A stretch of DNA of 64,000 bases from Acanthaster planci. Taxonomy: Eukaryota; Echinodermata; Asteroidea; Valvatida; Acanthasteridae. The stretch's first letter is position 1. Every line of letters starts with the position of its first letter. This document shows, piece after piece, positions 1 through 13,460 of this stretch. Position numbers and translations under genes: made by a program. The stretch lies in NCBI RefSeq assembly GCF_001949145.1, contig NW_019091476.1, forward strand, positions 796,435 to 860,434, read 5' to 3'. The notes under the pieces are model-generated. The model worked only from the letters and a program-made list of their open reading frames with translations. It did no database searches and was not told where the DNA came from.

Positions 1-1835
1 CACCATTACCAAAGCCAAAGATCAAGTCGTTACACACAGTTTCACGAACGAGCAAGGGAACCGCTAATTTTCAAGTTTCAACGCTTTACACGACAAAAAG
101 TTTCAAAAAATGCGGAGCCATCATACACCACCTTAGTTATTTGGATAAGAGCGATAACCACAGCCATACAAGGGAAAAAGTACCAGTTGCGAATTGATTA
201 TTAATTAACGGTTATTTCTATATGAAAGCGAGCCCCACTGGTTTACAACATACGAGTACCGTGACCAAACAACCAACACAGTGCCTATCGGTAGACGATA
301 ATTGAGAAACACTATTGTCGCGTGATGCCTAGAAGGGTTTTCATCATACCCTACAGCATTGGTTTTATTTCTTTATTGACAAAGCTTTGGCTGAATTACG
401 CCCACGATTGTGACAATATGAAAGCTCACCAAAAAAACTTGACTGCGCGTTGTCCAAGGCAGTACCTGCTTCAACGAATGACCATCAATTACGGTTGTGC
501 CATCATAAGGCAAAGTCTATTTCCGGTTGCACTTGTTTCTAAAGACGCAGCGTCAATGAACAAACTTCGTAAAAAACTAGACCTAAAAAGTCTGTACACG
601 TTTCGTGATTAAAGACAGTGATTTGAGTGGCATTGACGTCCCAAATTCGTCCCCTACCCAACTCCGTCAATGCCTACTGTGGGGGCAGGCATGCCCGGCT
701 GTGCCGACACAGCTTCACTTAGGCTTGGGAGAAGAACTTTGTGAGAAAAAGAATGCGATAAAGCAATCAGTATTGTAAGCTTCTACTGAAAATAAAATGA
801 GCAAAGGAATTACATTAAACTCAGCTCGATTATCCTCGAATTAGCATTCCACTTATTCAGTAGATACCTCGTTTAAAAAACGAGGACTTCAATGGACGAA
901 ATTTGTACCGGGAACCAGGGGATGGGGGATTTTTGATGGGGGTTGTGAGTTTGTTTCTGCATTCAGTTGGGGACCCTGAACAACAGGGGACTATAAGGTC
1001 CCCGATTGACAGAGGGTCCCCAATTGACAACTGTGTACAAAACATATGAGTGGTCTTCTCAAAAGGTTAAAGTACAAACAAAAGAGGAACAATAGGGGGT
1101 CCCCAGTTGCAGGCAAATACACACTTGGGTGTGTGTGAGGGTGGGGGGGGGTTGATTTGCCCAGATATTGGTTACTGAAAAGTGCGGGAGGAGTGCTGAA
1201 GTTCATGATGCAAATGTACGATCTGTTATGTAAGCATCACACTTTACATCAAAACGGAGTATTTGTGGCTTCTAAATAATTGTTCTCACTTTTGGGTGCT
1301 ATAGAATGCATTTTGGTTAAGAAGTCCAATAAATTCTTCACAATCCGCCTCAATTTTTGTCACCACGAAAAAGTAGGCGTATGATTCAACAGTCCACATC
1401 CCCAGTCAAAAGTGGAAGGAATAACATCCCCACCCGTGGGGAACTACACCCAATGAGGAAGTTCTATTCATGACTACAGTGCTACAGTATTAGCAGGCAT
1501 TTGATAGCGGGACCCTTGTTGTTTGCTGTGTTTGTACTAAGCGATTCCGGTAAACTTAGCCACAGATATTAATTCAATTTTTTTTTGCATTTTTCAACCT
1601 GCTGCCAGAGGGCGCTTGAGTATTTTATGACGTCACCAGTACATGTTTTGAGGAGTACTGTTTGACGTGAGACTAATTTACATTTCCGGCGGTTCGTAGT
1701 AAAGCGGGAAATTACTGCCTTGGAAATTCGAATAGGCCTAACACCTAGCGTGAAGGTCCTGATTAGTCAGTAGGCAGGTGTGTCATTTATCCAGGAATGT
1801 TAAGATGGGCGTTTTAAAGGGGGTAAATTGTGTAG
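1..1835. other. Intergenic DNA, no gene recognised
   Basis: The open frames here are short, have no recognisable domain and no flanking splice signals. Between about 968 and 1110 the string ggggac/gtcccc recurs in both orientations (for example ggggaccctg, ggtccccgatt, gggtccccaatt), which looks like a degraded small repeat. Nothing else can be supported. Confidence 0.6.
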
Positions 1836-2036
1836 CAGTGGCGTACGCACGGGGGAGGGGGCCTGGGGGAACAGCCCCCCCCCCGCAAATTCCCGGTGGC
1901 CTGCCGTGCCCCCCCCCTACAAGGCTGACGAAATCTTGTCCCCCCAAAAACCAAACTGCTGAAAGCCGGTGCCCTTCATAAGATGCTGGTGTCCCCCCCC
2001 GGTGCCCCCAGTAGCCAAATCCTAGCTACGCCACTG
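1836..2036. mobile_element. hAT-type MITE with 8-bp target duplication
   Basis: A 201-bp element begins cagtggcgta and ends tagctacgccactg, so its ends are inverted repeats of the CAGTGGCG type. It is flanked by ttgtgtag (1828-1835) and ttgtgtgg (2037-2044), an 8-bp duplication with one mismatch. An 8-bp duplication and CAG-type termini are hallmarks of hAT transposons. The interior is C/G-homopolymer rich and has no coding capacity, so it is non-autonomous. The near-intact duplication suggests a fairly recent insertion. Confidence 0.8.
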
Positions 2037-2044
2037 TTGTGTGG

Positions 2045-5000
2045 ATGGTCAGTTGTAGTGAGCACATCCATAGACGCACACTCGGCACAATGGAATTGTT
2101 GATAAAATTATTAGGTCAAGTCCTACACAAGCACATCTCTAGTTTATCCTGGACGTTGCGGATTCCAATGAAGTAATTCTAAAATACACAAAATGACATG
2201 CGATCAGAAGTAAACAGGATGCATGGTTTTGCTCCAAAATGGTGCTATATATTGTTTTTTAAAATCAACGATGGCATAAGAGAGAAACTGTATATTTTGC
2301 TTGGAGACTGGGGTAAACAGACAGAAATTGGGATTCCCAAAAGGGAAAGGGGGGGTTTCAGAACGAAAAAACTTTTATCCTACAGGATCTGAAGTGGAAG
2401 AAAAAAGAAAACATCTTCAAAAAAACAAAAGATGTTTCGGCAGGTGCCCAAATGTCCCTGATAATTTATTTATATTGATAAATTTAAGTTGACCAGCTTG
2501 AAACACTTACACCCCTCTAAAACCACAAAGGCACATCCAATTTCACAAGACGGATGTCTGCCAAAGCCCCTATGACTGTGTAATGTGCCTTGTCAGACTT
2601 ACCACGTCCCTTGGGGCTACAATGGGCCCCTATATAGATTCAGGTAGCGCGTTCCGTCGACGAAAGATATACTGAGGAGGGGTCATCGAGGGTGCTGGCT
2701 GATTGATGATTTATTGCCGAAATAGGCTTGGGAGTTATTTCGGTCTGAATTTCAATCGACGTAATGACAATACCCGAGTTTCTGCTAGAATAACAGTAGT
2801 TTTTCATGCGGATGAGTGAAGTGGGGAAACAAGAGACTGAAGTAATGACAAGATTGTTAGACGGATTGAGGAAGGAAGTGCTAGAGGAAGAGAACGAATT
2901 CGGGGGAACAGACAACATCCGTATTAAACGGATGGAAGAGCAATACATTCACCCTGTGAGTCACAATCTGGACCAAGAGAGGCCGCTATTTCCTTAGCAA
3001 CAGGGGCTCCTTTGGTATACTAACTGCGCATCGCTGGTTCACAAACGACAAAATGAATGCACCCGACCAATGCAGCTCTCTTCAACCGATGAGGGGGTGC
3101 TTCTGCTTGAGGCGGTCAACCAAGGCATGAAAACAATGGTAACAGCCAAATTCTTGCAATTAAGTTCTGCTGCACAGGATATTAAACCCAAGTTGGGCCT
3201 CCTCCAAGTAGGCACGGGAAAAAGTTAGAACGTACCAAAAGTACAGTGGGTGACTTCAGTCGGGCAATAGATAAAATAGTGAACGAAACTCCTTGTTTAT
3301 ATCAGAAAGGTATGCACAGTTGACATACACATGGCCTACAAGGATACTCATCGTCCCGTAATGATAATTTTTTCCCGACATTTTCCCAATAAATCGATGC
3401 CAATACCGACTCTTTGGGAGTTTTAAGGCCAAGACCAGCCCTATACCTCTAAGTAAGGCCAGGATAAAACAGACAACTCCAAGAACTTAGCATCGCGACG
3501 AAGACAACAAATGCGACATGTTTGCTTCAAGGCCCGTTTAGTTATGATCAAGGAATACCCTGCATCCCTTTAGAAGGGACGGAACGTCACGGTAAAAATT
3601 AGTTTCCTTTTCCATGACCCTTAATTCGCTATGATTACATAAATTTCTGCCACAGTAAGTGCACAGAGGCAGGTTATGTTGTTTCACCCTTAATCACTTC
3701 GATATACGGTACAACACTTCCGTTGTAAAAGTGACTATTAGGCCCTATAGTGGTATCATTTCAGAACTCCAATTCAATCAAGGCCTAAAACCATTTTCGA
3801 GTAATGGTGCAACATATCTGTTGTAAAAAAATCCACTCGATATAATTTCAGTATTTTAATCAAAACATATTCATAGATGGTGCTGTGTAAATTTTATTGT
3901 GTCGAAATTAGAATTGTGCGTTTTGATACAAAACGTGTGGGCTTAAGATGTGGGCAACAGTTTATCGTAAAATGACGACTGAAACACACCCTTCTGCATT
4001 AGAATATATATTAATCCGTGAATGTGCATACATCTCCCCCAAAAAACGTTGTTGATTACGATATCAAGATTGATGAAGTCGATAAGCAATATCGCACATA
4101 ACCTTAAATACTTTGAAAATCTAAAGTATTAAGTATTGAAATGGCTTTAACCATATATATATCATATTTGTTCCCATTATCGTAGTTAACACACGCAGTC
4201 GACGACATTTCTATCCATTACTCTATTTATCTATCATGTTTTAATACCTTTCAATATACCACAGGTACTATATCATTTAAATATACCACAGCAATGATAT
4301 TTACAGGTTAGTACTTTATACCACACACCGTAGAGCCCGTCTCGGTAATCATACCCCATAAACAGCTAGGCAGGTTAAAATATGTGAAAAGGATGAAACG
4401 AAAATGGATTTGGAACGGCGCACTTCCCTGCAGCTTCAACAGCTGTGCAGCACATCATTATAACTTTCAACAGACCCTTATTCACGGGAAGCCATTTTGA
4501 TCTTGTTCCCTGAATCTATTATATTCAATGTATATGTAAGCTGTAAATAGGGTAGTGCCAGCCAGTTAGGGTTCCAAACTCCACTTTCCTTTTAAAAAAA
4601 TATTTAAACATTACTTACTCTAAATTATTCTTTTAAAAATGACATGAATTTGTATTGAAATTTGTTTCGTCACTTTTTTTTACTTGAGGCTCCCAAAATA
4701 AAAGTCTTACGTAACTGACAATTCAAGATCGCCGACTCAACTTGGACACATGCATGAATATACACGTAATCTATTTTGAGTATCCAATGAAATAGCAGCA
4801 CAATGCAGAATTATCCTTCCTCCAACCTGAATGACATGTACACCAGAATCGCACTGAGTCAAATAGGCTTTTGAGCGACTTTGGTAGATCCAAACAGATT
4901 TTAGGCTCATAATTAAAGTTGCACACAGATGATGAAAAATAGGATGACAAATCGACACACAACTCGCTTCTTGCGGCGTGATTCCTTGATGAAATTCTCT

Positions 5001-6130
5001 GAACATATGGACACAGAGCTGGCAAGCAAACCCAGAGCCAAAATGATCATATAGTCATAAATACGATGAACAATTATTTATATAAATAGGCACAAGAAAT
5101 ACAAGCAAACCTGAAGGCTGACAAGCAAAATTGTAAGGCTGTATTGATGAAGCAACGAATTTGAAGTTTTGTTGTATAAAAGGAAAACAGACATACGGAC
5201 AAAAATCAGTACACCAATTAATGTTGCAATCTCAATTTTTTTCTGAATAACAGAATTTCATGTTTCAAGAAAATTGCATGTTTATATTAGCAACATCCTT
5301 TTACAGATATATGTATTTATCTGCCCATATTATGACGTTTGCAGTACATGCTGCTGTTGATTTTCGAATTCTAAAAAGGTCGAATTTTCTCCTTAATTTA
5401 TACATGTTTCAACAAAATTTTCACTGAGTCTTGATCATAATAATGACACATCTGAAACCAAAGCGTTCTAGGGTCGTTCCAACCGACTGCAAGAGTCGAT
5501 CTTTCGACGCACCGCGCCAATGGTCGCTCCTTCTTGTTTCATAGGTCGAGTTTTTCATGTACGTAACTAGTTTGGTTCGATGTGACCATAGGCGTAAATC
5601 CCTGGGGGTGGGGGTTTATATCCCCCCCCCACACACACCCATACACTTGAAAAGAGCGACATCTGAAACGAGGTTATTGGCTACTGGATCATCTACCACT
5701 TTTTAAAGTTAAAACAAAATGGACTGTAAAGAATTTTCCAGACTTTCCAACGACTGAAATCCATTTAATATCACTCAAAAAGGAAACAAATTAAAAACTC
5801 ATAAATGTGACATTCTGAATACCTATTAACGATGTGCATCATCATCATAAACATCGACCTGTAAAGTCTTTTCGTGGCCAAGCAAGTCATTCCCCACTTT
5901 TCCCCATCCCTCCCCCAACTATATTCAATTTGAATTTATATAAAGAACATGGTTTACAATCCCCGTTTTCTCCTTCCGAAAACTGCACTACAGCTTAAAA
6001 AGTCACTTCCATTTCCATTACGAACGCTGTAGAGAGAAATGACGATGCAAGAAGCGATTTGTGTGTGTATATTTGTATCTCCAGTGCTGCGTACGCCTGT
6101 CTGAAGCCAAAACCATTCACTTGGACAACA
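2045..6130. other. Intergenic DNA, no gene recognised
   Basis: No exon with a known domain is visible on either strand. A short acidic, helix-prone frame at 2806-2997 (+) has no recognised homology and lies in DNA with stops close by on both sides. A C-rich run near 5600-5640, after taggcgtaaatccc, resembles the edge of a CAGTGGCGTA-type MITE but lacks a matching end. The rest is AT-rich and unremarkable. Confidence 0.5.
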
Positions 6131-6139
6131 GGTGTTCTT

Positions 6140-6410
6140 AAAAGTCAGGTTGGGGAGCCAAGTTGTCGTAGTGTTTCTTTCCCTGCCTTCCACCTGTGGG
6201 GCCTGGGCTCGAATCTGGTTTGGTCCACCTGTGGATTGGGTTTTCAGTCCCTACCTGAATCAGTGGGTTTTCCCCGAAACATTTATGTGGGGTTTTCCTC
6301 CCACCTTTAAAACAACATTTTTTCGTTGTCTTCTTCACTCATTATCATACTTTAATTGGCGCTAAATGCGCTGTTGGATGAACAGTTGTATAAATAATGA
6401 TAATAAAATC
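6140..6410 (+). mobile_element. tRNA-like SINE
   Basis: The segment carries ggctcgaatctgg (about 6207), close to the RNA polymerase III B-box consensus GGTTCRANNCC, preceded by an A-box-like tract near 6155-6175. The body is ctttccctgccttccacctgtgggg..., and the tail reads ggcgctaaatgcgctg followed by an ataataataaaa-type simple repeat. This head-body-tail layout is that of a tRNA-derived SINE. Exact ends and the target duplication were not determined. Open frames across it are artefacts. Confidence 0.6.
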
Positions 6411-6846
6411 ATCACACCAGTATGAAACGTGAAAAAAGTATGAAAAAAAAGTTGGAATAAAAAGGAACCATTTCCGGCAAAAATCGTTTCTCTTGAAATC
6501 CTTCCCTTCCCTAAAAGCTGCTTATGTTATTATTTTCTAACGTAGCAGGGCAAACGTTTGCGGCCATGTTTTTTTTCTGTTTAGCGTCCACCTTGACCAG
6601 TCCGGGGTGTCCAGCGGGCTGTGCCGTTCTGGCTTGGGCCGCATTGTGCGCTGCTACCAGGCCCAACTGAGGGAGTCTTGTCCGTCCCGACAGCATCGCC
6701 GGAACCTGCCGGTGGAATGATATAACAGAATTCAAATTATGAACTCTTACATGTAAACGACTTGCAGTAGGGTAGCTCAAGTCACCCAACGCGTTATTAT
6801 GGCCTCTCCTCGGAGGTCTTGTTGTAAGCACTTGAACAAATTTCTC

Positions 6847-9800
6847 TCAACATTCATCACTCAGTAATTCTTCTTTTGAAAATACAGGCATATATACCTC
6901 TGATGCAAGACCGATCACACATCCAGCCCTGAGCAATCCCTGCTTCATCTCCTCGATTTTGTCTAAATTGGCCCCCCTTGAGGCGTCCTCGATCACCATA
7001 GTCCGGTAGCCGAGACGTTGAGCGTCCATGGCCGTCATTCCCACGCAGAAATCGGAGGCCAGACCACACACGAAAATGTCAGTTATGTCTCGCGCCTTCA
7101 GGTCAGCTATCAACGCGGTGTTAACGCGTTGGGTCTGGTCTTTAAACACTGAATAACTTTCTATGTCAGGGTCTGTGCCCTTAAGATGAACGAGATGGTT
7201 TTCCACAATCTGTGGGTGGCGATACAAATTTTTAAGAATGAATGCATTTCAAAATGTCGGGGGAAAAATGAAATTCCATAGTTATTAGGTAGAATCTTCA
7301 GATAAATTTACATTAAATGATCTGCAAACCCTTGTATTTTTCCTCTTACGAAGAAATCTTTACCTTCAGATCTGGATGAAGCTCCGCCCCCTTTGTGCCC
7401 TCCACACAGTGCACCGGCCAGAGAATCTGTTCTACTGACGGCTGGCTGTCGAAGACAACTACGTCGAGTAACTTGGCTTCATTGGCTTTTGCCTGGAACA
7501 GATTAGACCAATCAAAACGAAAGACAAGGAGCGGGATCCATTCAGCGTCAAATATCACTAGGTTTGACAACAAATCAAGGAAGACAAAATAGCAGACAGG
7601 TAACGTATTTTCAGAGCTTTCTCATTCTCGTCGGTGAAATTATGACAAAAAATCTTAAATCAGACATGCGACTTGCTCTATTTTATGAATGGGATTATAC
7701 ATAATTATAATTTTGAGGTAATCCTTGTATGAATAGATGAACACATTTTTTGCCACTTTTACCTTACAGCTTTTATCAATCGGAGGACATTTTTTCCCTA
7801 ATTATTATTATTGGTGTTTTGATAATGCCACTTTGCATATTTATTAATAAAATCTTCGACTTTTCAAAGTTACCTCAGGAAAAACCCTCCACTAAACATC
7901 TATGTCAGCTACAACATCCGATAAAATTTGTGCTATCAGTCTTGATCTCTTAAACTGTCTTTTATCTTATGATTAATTGTTGTTTACGTATATGACAGGA
8001 GGCCATATTTGGAACAGAAACCCTAAAAATTACCAGTTTCTCCCTGAAATGACATCACAACATCCTCACTTTTCAGGAAGAGTATTAAATATTTAAATTA
8101 GGCCTATAGTTTAAAAAGTGAACTTTCTAATATAGGAAATATTTTTAACGAGGAGATGAAAGAATATGTTCCCTAGTCAAATTCATATCGTGCAATAACT
8201 ACTGCGAGTTCAGTACACAGAAAAACTACCGGTAATGTCGTTTATTTAGGAACTGAATATTTTGATAATGTTTGCCGGGAGAGTGTCCTCCCGGTAGCAG
8301 TTTGAGTATCGGTAACCTTTTACCTTGCTTGATGGGTGTAGTTTTCTCTGGCTCAAGTTGTCAAAGAAGGACAAATGATTGGGCGGATGGTAGTCTTTCG
8401 TGTAAACTACCACCTCAAACGTCAAGTCCAGAAGCCTGGTATGAAACAATGGAAATTAATTGCGACAAAGAGCTGTAAATGAAAGCGTATTCCCAAGGGA
8501 CCATCACCAACTTTTGTTAAGAAGTCTTTAAAAATATACCTTCAGTGCACGCAGTTACTGTTCTTGAAGGAAACTTTAACAGCATTTGCGTAATGAAGGA
8601 TTAGAATTGAAGCGTTCCAGTACAGAGGAACTTTGGTTTTGTGCATCTTGAAATGAAAATAACAGTCATGCGCACTATGCGCACAAAAGTCAAATAAATC
8701 CTTGGGGTTCTAAAAGTGGCTTCGTCTCCGTGTCAGGCTTTGTCTTTGAAATCGATATCCACTTTTTAGCTGAGAATGTCCAAATTAAATGAAGTTCAAT
8801 ATGTGGGTCGCTATAGCATAGCTGGAAGTTTGGAATGCTTGACTGGAATGTTTCACTTCTTGTCGACCTATCGAGCCAAGTCGGAGACGGAGATAAAACC
8901 CAGTACATAGAAATTCTCCAAGAGGAGGCTACTGCGCCATCTACACAGGGACCATGCCGGGGACCTTGGCAGGCAATGACTTACTCATTTATGACAGGGA
9001 CCACCTCTAAGCCATCTTGGCAAGCCGAGCAGAGTCGTAGCGCCAGCGAACCGTCAATGAAGTCATTCTGAACGTCCACCACAAAGATAGCTGCTCTTGG
9101 CGACAGTATCTGGTAATTGCAAGCAAAATAAACCAAGCTGACATTGTGTGTCCCTTTGACAAATCCGGGCACTTGATCGTCAATCGTGAAGGCCTGCTGT
9201 ATAGTAACGGCGGCAGCATTATGCCATTGCTGTTCAGGAAGCCCTCTAGGGTGAGTTCTTCCGAATTATAAAAGTCAGTAAGTTAGCCTACCTCCATTAA
9301 CAGGAGTATATCTGGCAAACTCTGACCATACAGGTGCTGGAAAAGTATAGCTGTATTTAAAACCATTTATTTCCCAAAACAAACATTCCTAATGCGAGGG
9401 GAGATGAAACTGCATGCATTTTACAGCAGAAGTGGATGCGAGTTGATTGGCTTTCATGAAAAGAGAAGAAACCTTTAGTCACATTGGGAATATAAAATGA
9501 ACTTTTTACCTGATTAAGCCAATACTTCCAACAAAAGGCAAAGTCTTTGGTGGCAATTCCTCTACCGTCCTGTTGCAAAATGATGAGGAAAAGATACTTT
9601 GAATGAAATCTGCTGCAGTGAAGTTAAATTATTGAGCGCATAGATATAAATGTGGTAAAAAGCTGGTGTTGTAGTGTTTCCCAGAGTCATAAGGGGTCAC
9701 TAAATTTTGTGACTCGAGTTGAGTTATTTTAACGCAGTAAGTCGAGTAGCGTCATAATTAGGTGATTTCGAAAAAGTGGATTCGGCTTAGATTCGGTTTC

Positions 9801-10834
9801 GCTGGTTCGTGTCAGAGTTTGAACATGTTGTTTTGATCATTGGTTAAAAAATGGCTGGAAACAACGAAACCAAAGTCCAAGCCGAATCCACTCCTTTCGA
9901 AAACGCCCGTAAGGTAAAGAAGTCAAAAGTTGGGTCACTATGTGTAGTTGAGTCTAATCGAGTCAATAATGAGTCACAAATATTTGAACAAAACATACAA
10001 CAAACTCACGAGAGAAATTTAATTTCTGGCATTTTTTAAATGCTGAAACTGTTCATGGGATTATATCCCATCTTACCTTTTGATGGTAATAAGAAAAGAA
10101 GAGGGTGAAAATGAGAAGAGGGTCGAATTATAAAGCTCTCTCAGTTCATAGATTAACACCAGGAGTATGAAACGTGCATTAGTACTCCCTTAGTTATATT
10201 TCTAAATTAAAGCACGCTTGATGCTCGGTAGTAGGAATATTTTGACAACAGAGTTTCTAGTGTTTGGCAATTCTAATTTTGTTACATCTCAGTCCGTTGG
10301 TTCGTCTTTGTTTTTTGTCCTTGTTTTGTTTTGACTGCATTGTACTACCATTGTCTTTTTTCATGTATAATCTGTTGACAGTCTTCGTTGTCTGGCTTTT
10401 TTTGCTATTGTTGTCTTAATAAGGCATTTCTATATCAATTTTTGTATATCTATTTGTTTTCTGAATATGCCTCTGTATTTGCCCCCTTTTATTTCAATGT
10501 CTAATGGTCTTATTAATTTTCTCTCTTGTGGTCAAAAATCTTTCATTTAATGACCTTGAGTATAATTTAATATATACATTGCAATACGTAAATAAATGTT
10601 GAGTAAAAACAAGCAGAATGAGCTTCATTTAAAACAGCCAAGCTTCAAATACTCAGAATTTCAGCCTTATGTTCGTGAAATCTACATTCAAAAGTCCGAC
10701 ACAGTACCTTATCCCCACAAAGGACCTTCATCATGGCAACGGAATCGGTCTTGGAGACAACGTGGCGCCGCCCGTCGATCGTGAAGAGATCACAGCACAA
10801 GTTATGGAACTCATCCTCGTTCAAGACGCCGTCC
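6847..10834 (-). CDS. Nicotinamidase with N-terminal EF-hand region (5' end missing)
   Basis: It hydrolyses nicotinamide to nicotinate and ammonia in the NAD salvage (Preiss-Handler) route and belongs to the isochorismatase-like hydrolases. Six exons join with GT-AG introns in frame: 10834-10708, 9569-9510, 9109-8985, 8435-8324, 7492-7364 and 7209-6847 (stop at 6849-6847), giving about 304 codons. The first two exons encode EF-hand-like helices (DGVLNEDEF; DKDGRGIATKDF), as in the insect and nematode enzymes. The third has VVDVQNDF with the catalytic Asp. The fourth has YTKDYHPPNH with the metal-binding Asp-His-His. The fifth has WPVHCVEGTKGAELHPDL. The sixth has HLKGTDPD with the catalytic Lys and GLASDFCVG with the nucleophilic Cys, so the catalytic triad is complete. 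The 10834 exon starts with the last base of a codon, so at least one upstream exon is missing; I could not find it between 10835 and 13460. Vertebrates lack this enzyme, which agrees with an invertebrate source. Confidence 0.93.
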
Positions 10835-11221
10835 CTGAATTGCAAAAGCATAGATTTTTTTTCACCGTCACGTATACAAAAGAGGTTTGGAATAGTCCCT
10901 ATGACGATGCCTTTTCATGGAGCAAATAAAGTTTACAGAGATAGACTAGCGGGGAAAGACAGTAGCCAGTGAGGGTTCGAGTAGGATGGCGCTATTTAAA
11001 CCCCCCACACACACACACGCACATCGTTCAACGCTAAATAATGTTACTATCCTAATAAAACTCAGTGTAATAATGAACAGAATGCTTAAGTCTTTAAATT
11101 TATGCTCCTGCAATTATCTTAAAAATACAGGAAAAGAATCTTAAATGCCTTTAATCTCACAGGGCCATGGATTCCCGGTGGGTTGTGCCTTTAACACCTT
11201 CATTGCGCCTACACCATCCAT
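10835..11221. other. Intergenic or intron DNA
   Basis: It holds an ACAC microsatellite (about 11003-11021) and no recognised exon. It may be intron 1 of the nicotinamidase gene, whose 5' exon was not located. Confidence 0.4.
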
Positions 11222-11399
11222 TAATATGGACGATTCACAACAGTGCGCTTTCAAGAGTTTGCAACGAGTTGGCCAATCACAGAGCGCGAAATCTGTCGAC
11301 CCTTTCCAACCTCGCACAGGTAGACAGATTTTGCTCATCGTGATTGATCAACACGTTGCAAACTCTTAAAGGCGCACTATTGTGATGCACCCGTATTGT
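11222..11399. mobile_element. Short palindromic MITE, family D copy 1
   Basis: The ends are inverted copies of cgattcacaa-agtgcgc...aagagtttgcaacg: the left arm is cgattcacaacagtgcgctt and the right arm is the reverse complement of catcacaatagtgcgcc. The same element recurs at 22498-22672, where the arms read cgattcacaatagtgcgcc and cgattcaaaacagtgtgcc. It is about 175 bp long with no coding capacity. Boundaries are approximate because no clear target duplication was seen. Confidence 0.7.
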
Positions 11400-11480
11400 C
11401 TGAAAGACTGGAGCAACACTTCGTGGATTAGCAAAATGAAAATTGCACATTCCACACCAGTTTGATTTTTTTCACGGTTC

Positions 11481-12220
11481 ACAGAAATTGAAAACATTTA
11501 GTTCACGTGAAGTATTTCAAAATAACAATAAATACGTAACCATTTTAAAAACATCGTAAATTTAATGTTTACCCCATGAATCGTGACCCCAAAATGAATA
11601 AAAAGATCATGCATTTCCCCGCCCACAAAAATATACCCTTTTGGCCGTTCGCACTCTCAGGCTGATTTGATGATGTCATCGGCAGAACGCCTACATGAAC
11701 AGTGTACTGTTCGTACATTGTACGACTGCACACAGTACATGCAATATCGCACGCTTGCAACAGTCCCCGTTGCGTTTGATGTAGCTTAGCCCACATGCAA
11801 ACACTCTCTCGGTTCAAGGTACAGACTAAAAGACACAGTCCTACCATGTACATCTTGAACTGAGACAGTGCTTGCCTGTGGGCCAAGCTACATCGACCAC
11901 AACGTGGTCTATTGCAAGCTTGTGATACTCAGTACTGTGTGCAATCACACAATGTACATGTACATGTACATGTATGTACACTGTTCATGTACATGTAGGC
12001 GTTCTGCCGATGACGTCATCAAATCAGCCAGGGAGCGTGAACGGCTAAGAGGGTATTTTTTGTGGGTGGGGAAACGCAGGATCCCTTTATTCATTTTGGG
12101 GGTCATGATTAGTGGGGTAAACATTGAAGTTATGATATTATTGAAATGGTTACGTATTTATTGTTATTCTGAAATACATGTACATGTACTTTACGTGAAC
12201 TAAATGTTTTCAATTTCTGT
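11481..12220. repeat. 740-bp near-perfect palindrome (snapback repeat)
   Basis: The left arm starts acagaaattgaaaacattta and the right arm ends with its reverse complement. The arms (about 11481-11840 and 11860-12220) match almost continuously, for example aataacaataaatacgtaacc against ggttacgtatttattgttatt, gatgatgtcatcggcagaacg against cgttctgccgatgacgtcatc, and gatgtagctt against aagctacatc. The centre is near 11850. The right arm has gained a tacatg simple-repeat expansion (about 11952-11976). There is no coding capacity. It could be a snapback MITE or an inverted segmental duplication. If transcribed it would form a roughly 350-bp hairpin. Confidence 0.85.
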
Positions 12221-13460
12221 TAACCTTTTAAGTTACTGTATTTATCAATGCTATCAGTGCGTCCCCTTAAGACGAACTCATCATCGACCGGCCGGAACTG
12301 TACTCATATCAGTTTCCGTTTTGCGTGAAAACAATGCTGATACCACACACGATAATGATGGCTCCGCCAGGGTCACTTGTGATACATGTAGAATGCACTA
12401 AAATACGGAAACAAACATGTTGAAACCTTCTACAAAAATAGCCTTGCATAATATCATCGCCAACAACACTTCCGTATCTGTCTTGTGTTGGTGTGGAATT
12501 TTAATGACGATGGTTTCTGCAAAATAACGCTGCCCCAGTTTGGATGAGAATTGAGCATTTAATTCAGCCAAACGAACTTGCGATGGTTTTATTATACACA
12601 ATGATCGACGTTACGATTTCAGCAATAAAGATTTTATTCATATTTCAGATATCAAAACAAGCAAGAAATGCTTACAGAGAGTGCAATTGGAATTCGGTAG
12701 ATAGACTTGATGAAGACCAAGATTATCATTGATTGAGCAGCATATTTTATGTAATGTTGTGAAGTGAATGCAAAATTACAAAACAGGAAACTGCTTGAAA
12801 CCGTCCAGTACAGCAGTACAGCACCTAAAACCGTTGTAAATAGTCTCGCCAATAATACTATGCGAACACAAATTGAGCGCTGAATCAACCATGCGTGCCA
12901 TTCTCAAGGCTTTAAAATCTGTGCACAACACGCAGGCGCTGCGAGCGGTTACTTACTGCTGGCCTTTTCGATCTCACCTTTGGCCCCGGTTATGTTTATG
13001 TCTTTGCCACGATGACGTGCCTCAGCTGCTTTATGCTGAGGGCTGTACCGTATTGTGCGTACCATGTCAGAATGCAGCGCAGGATATTTCATGCACAATA
13101 CAATGGATACCATATGGATATGCGAAACGAACAGGATGAGAAAGGCCCTAAATGTCGACTGTATACTAAGGCCTACGCACGTACATGCAATAATGAAGCT
13201 CTAATGCAACAGTCACGGTGGTGCAGCCAAGCATGGAATTTTTTAAAAAGGGTCAGTTTTAAAGCATCGAATTGTCAATTCGAGTAAATATGGAACGCCA
13301 CGACGGTGTTAGTGTCATGGTGTAAGAGTTGTAAACACAATGCCCTCAGTGTCGACATATCACACGCATCTCGTTACCAAAGCGCACAGACACCATCGTA
13401 GTTCCCTATATCTTGTGCTGAATTGTTCACCACAGAGGAATTGTCTTGTGCCTCATTTTG
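12221..13460. other. Intergenic or intron DNA, no gene recognised
   Basis: Several minus-strand donor-like GTAAGT/GTGAGA sites occur near 12950-12990, but in the phase needed to join the nicotinamidase exon at 10834 the preceding frames are closed. No known domain is visible. It may belong to the first intron of that gene. Confidence 0.4.

Noticed and set aside
2640-2997. Overlapping frames on both strands, the plus one acidic and helix-prone
   Set aside because: Looked at as a possible retroelement gag or small gene, but no motif, splice site or repeat partner supports it.
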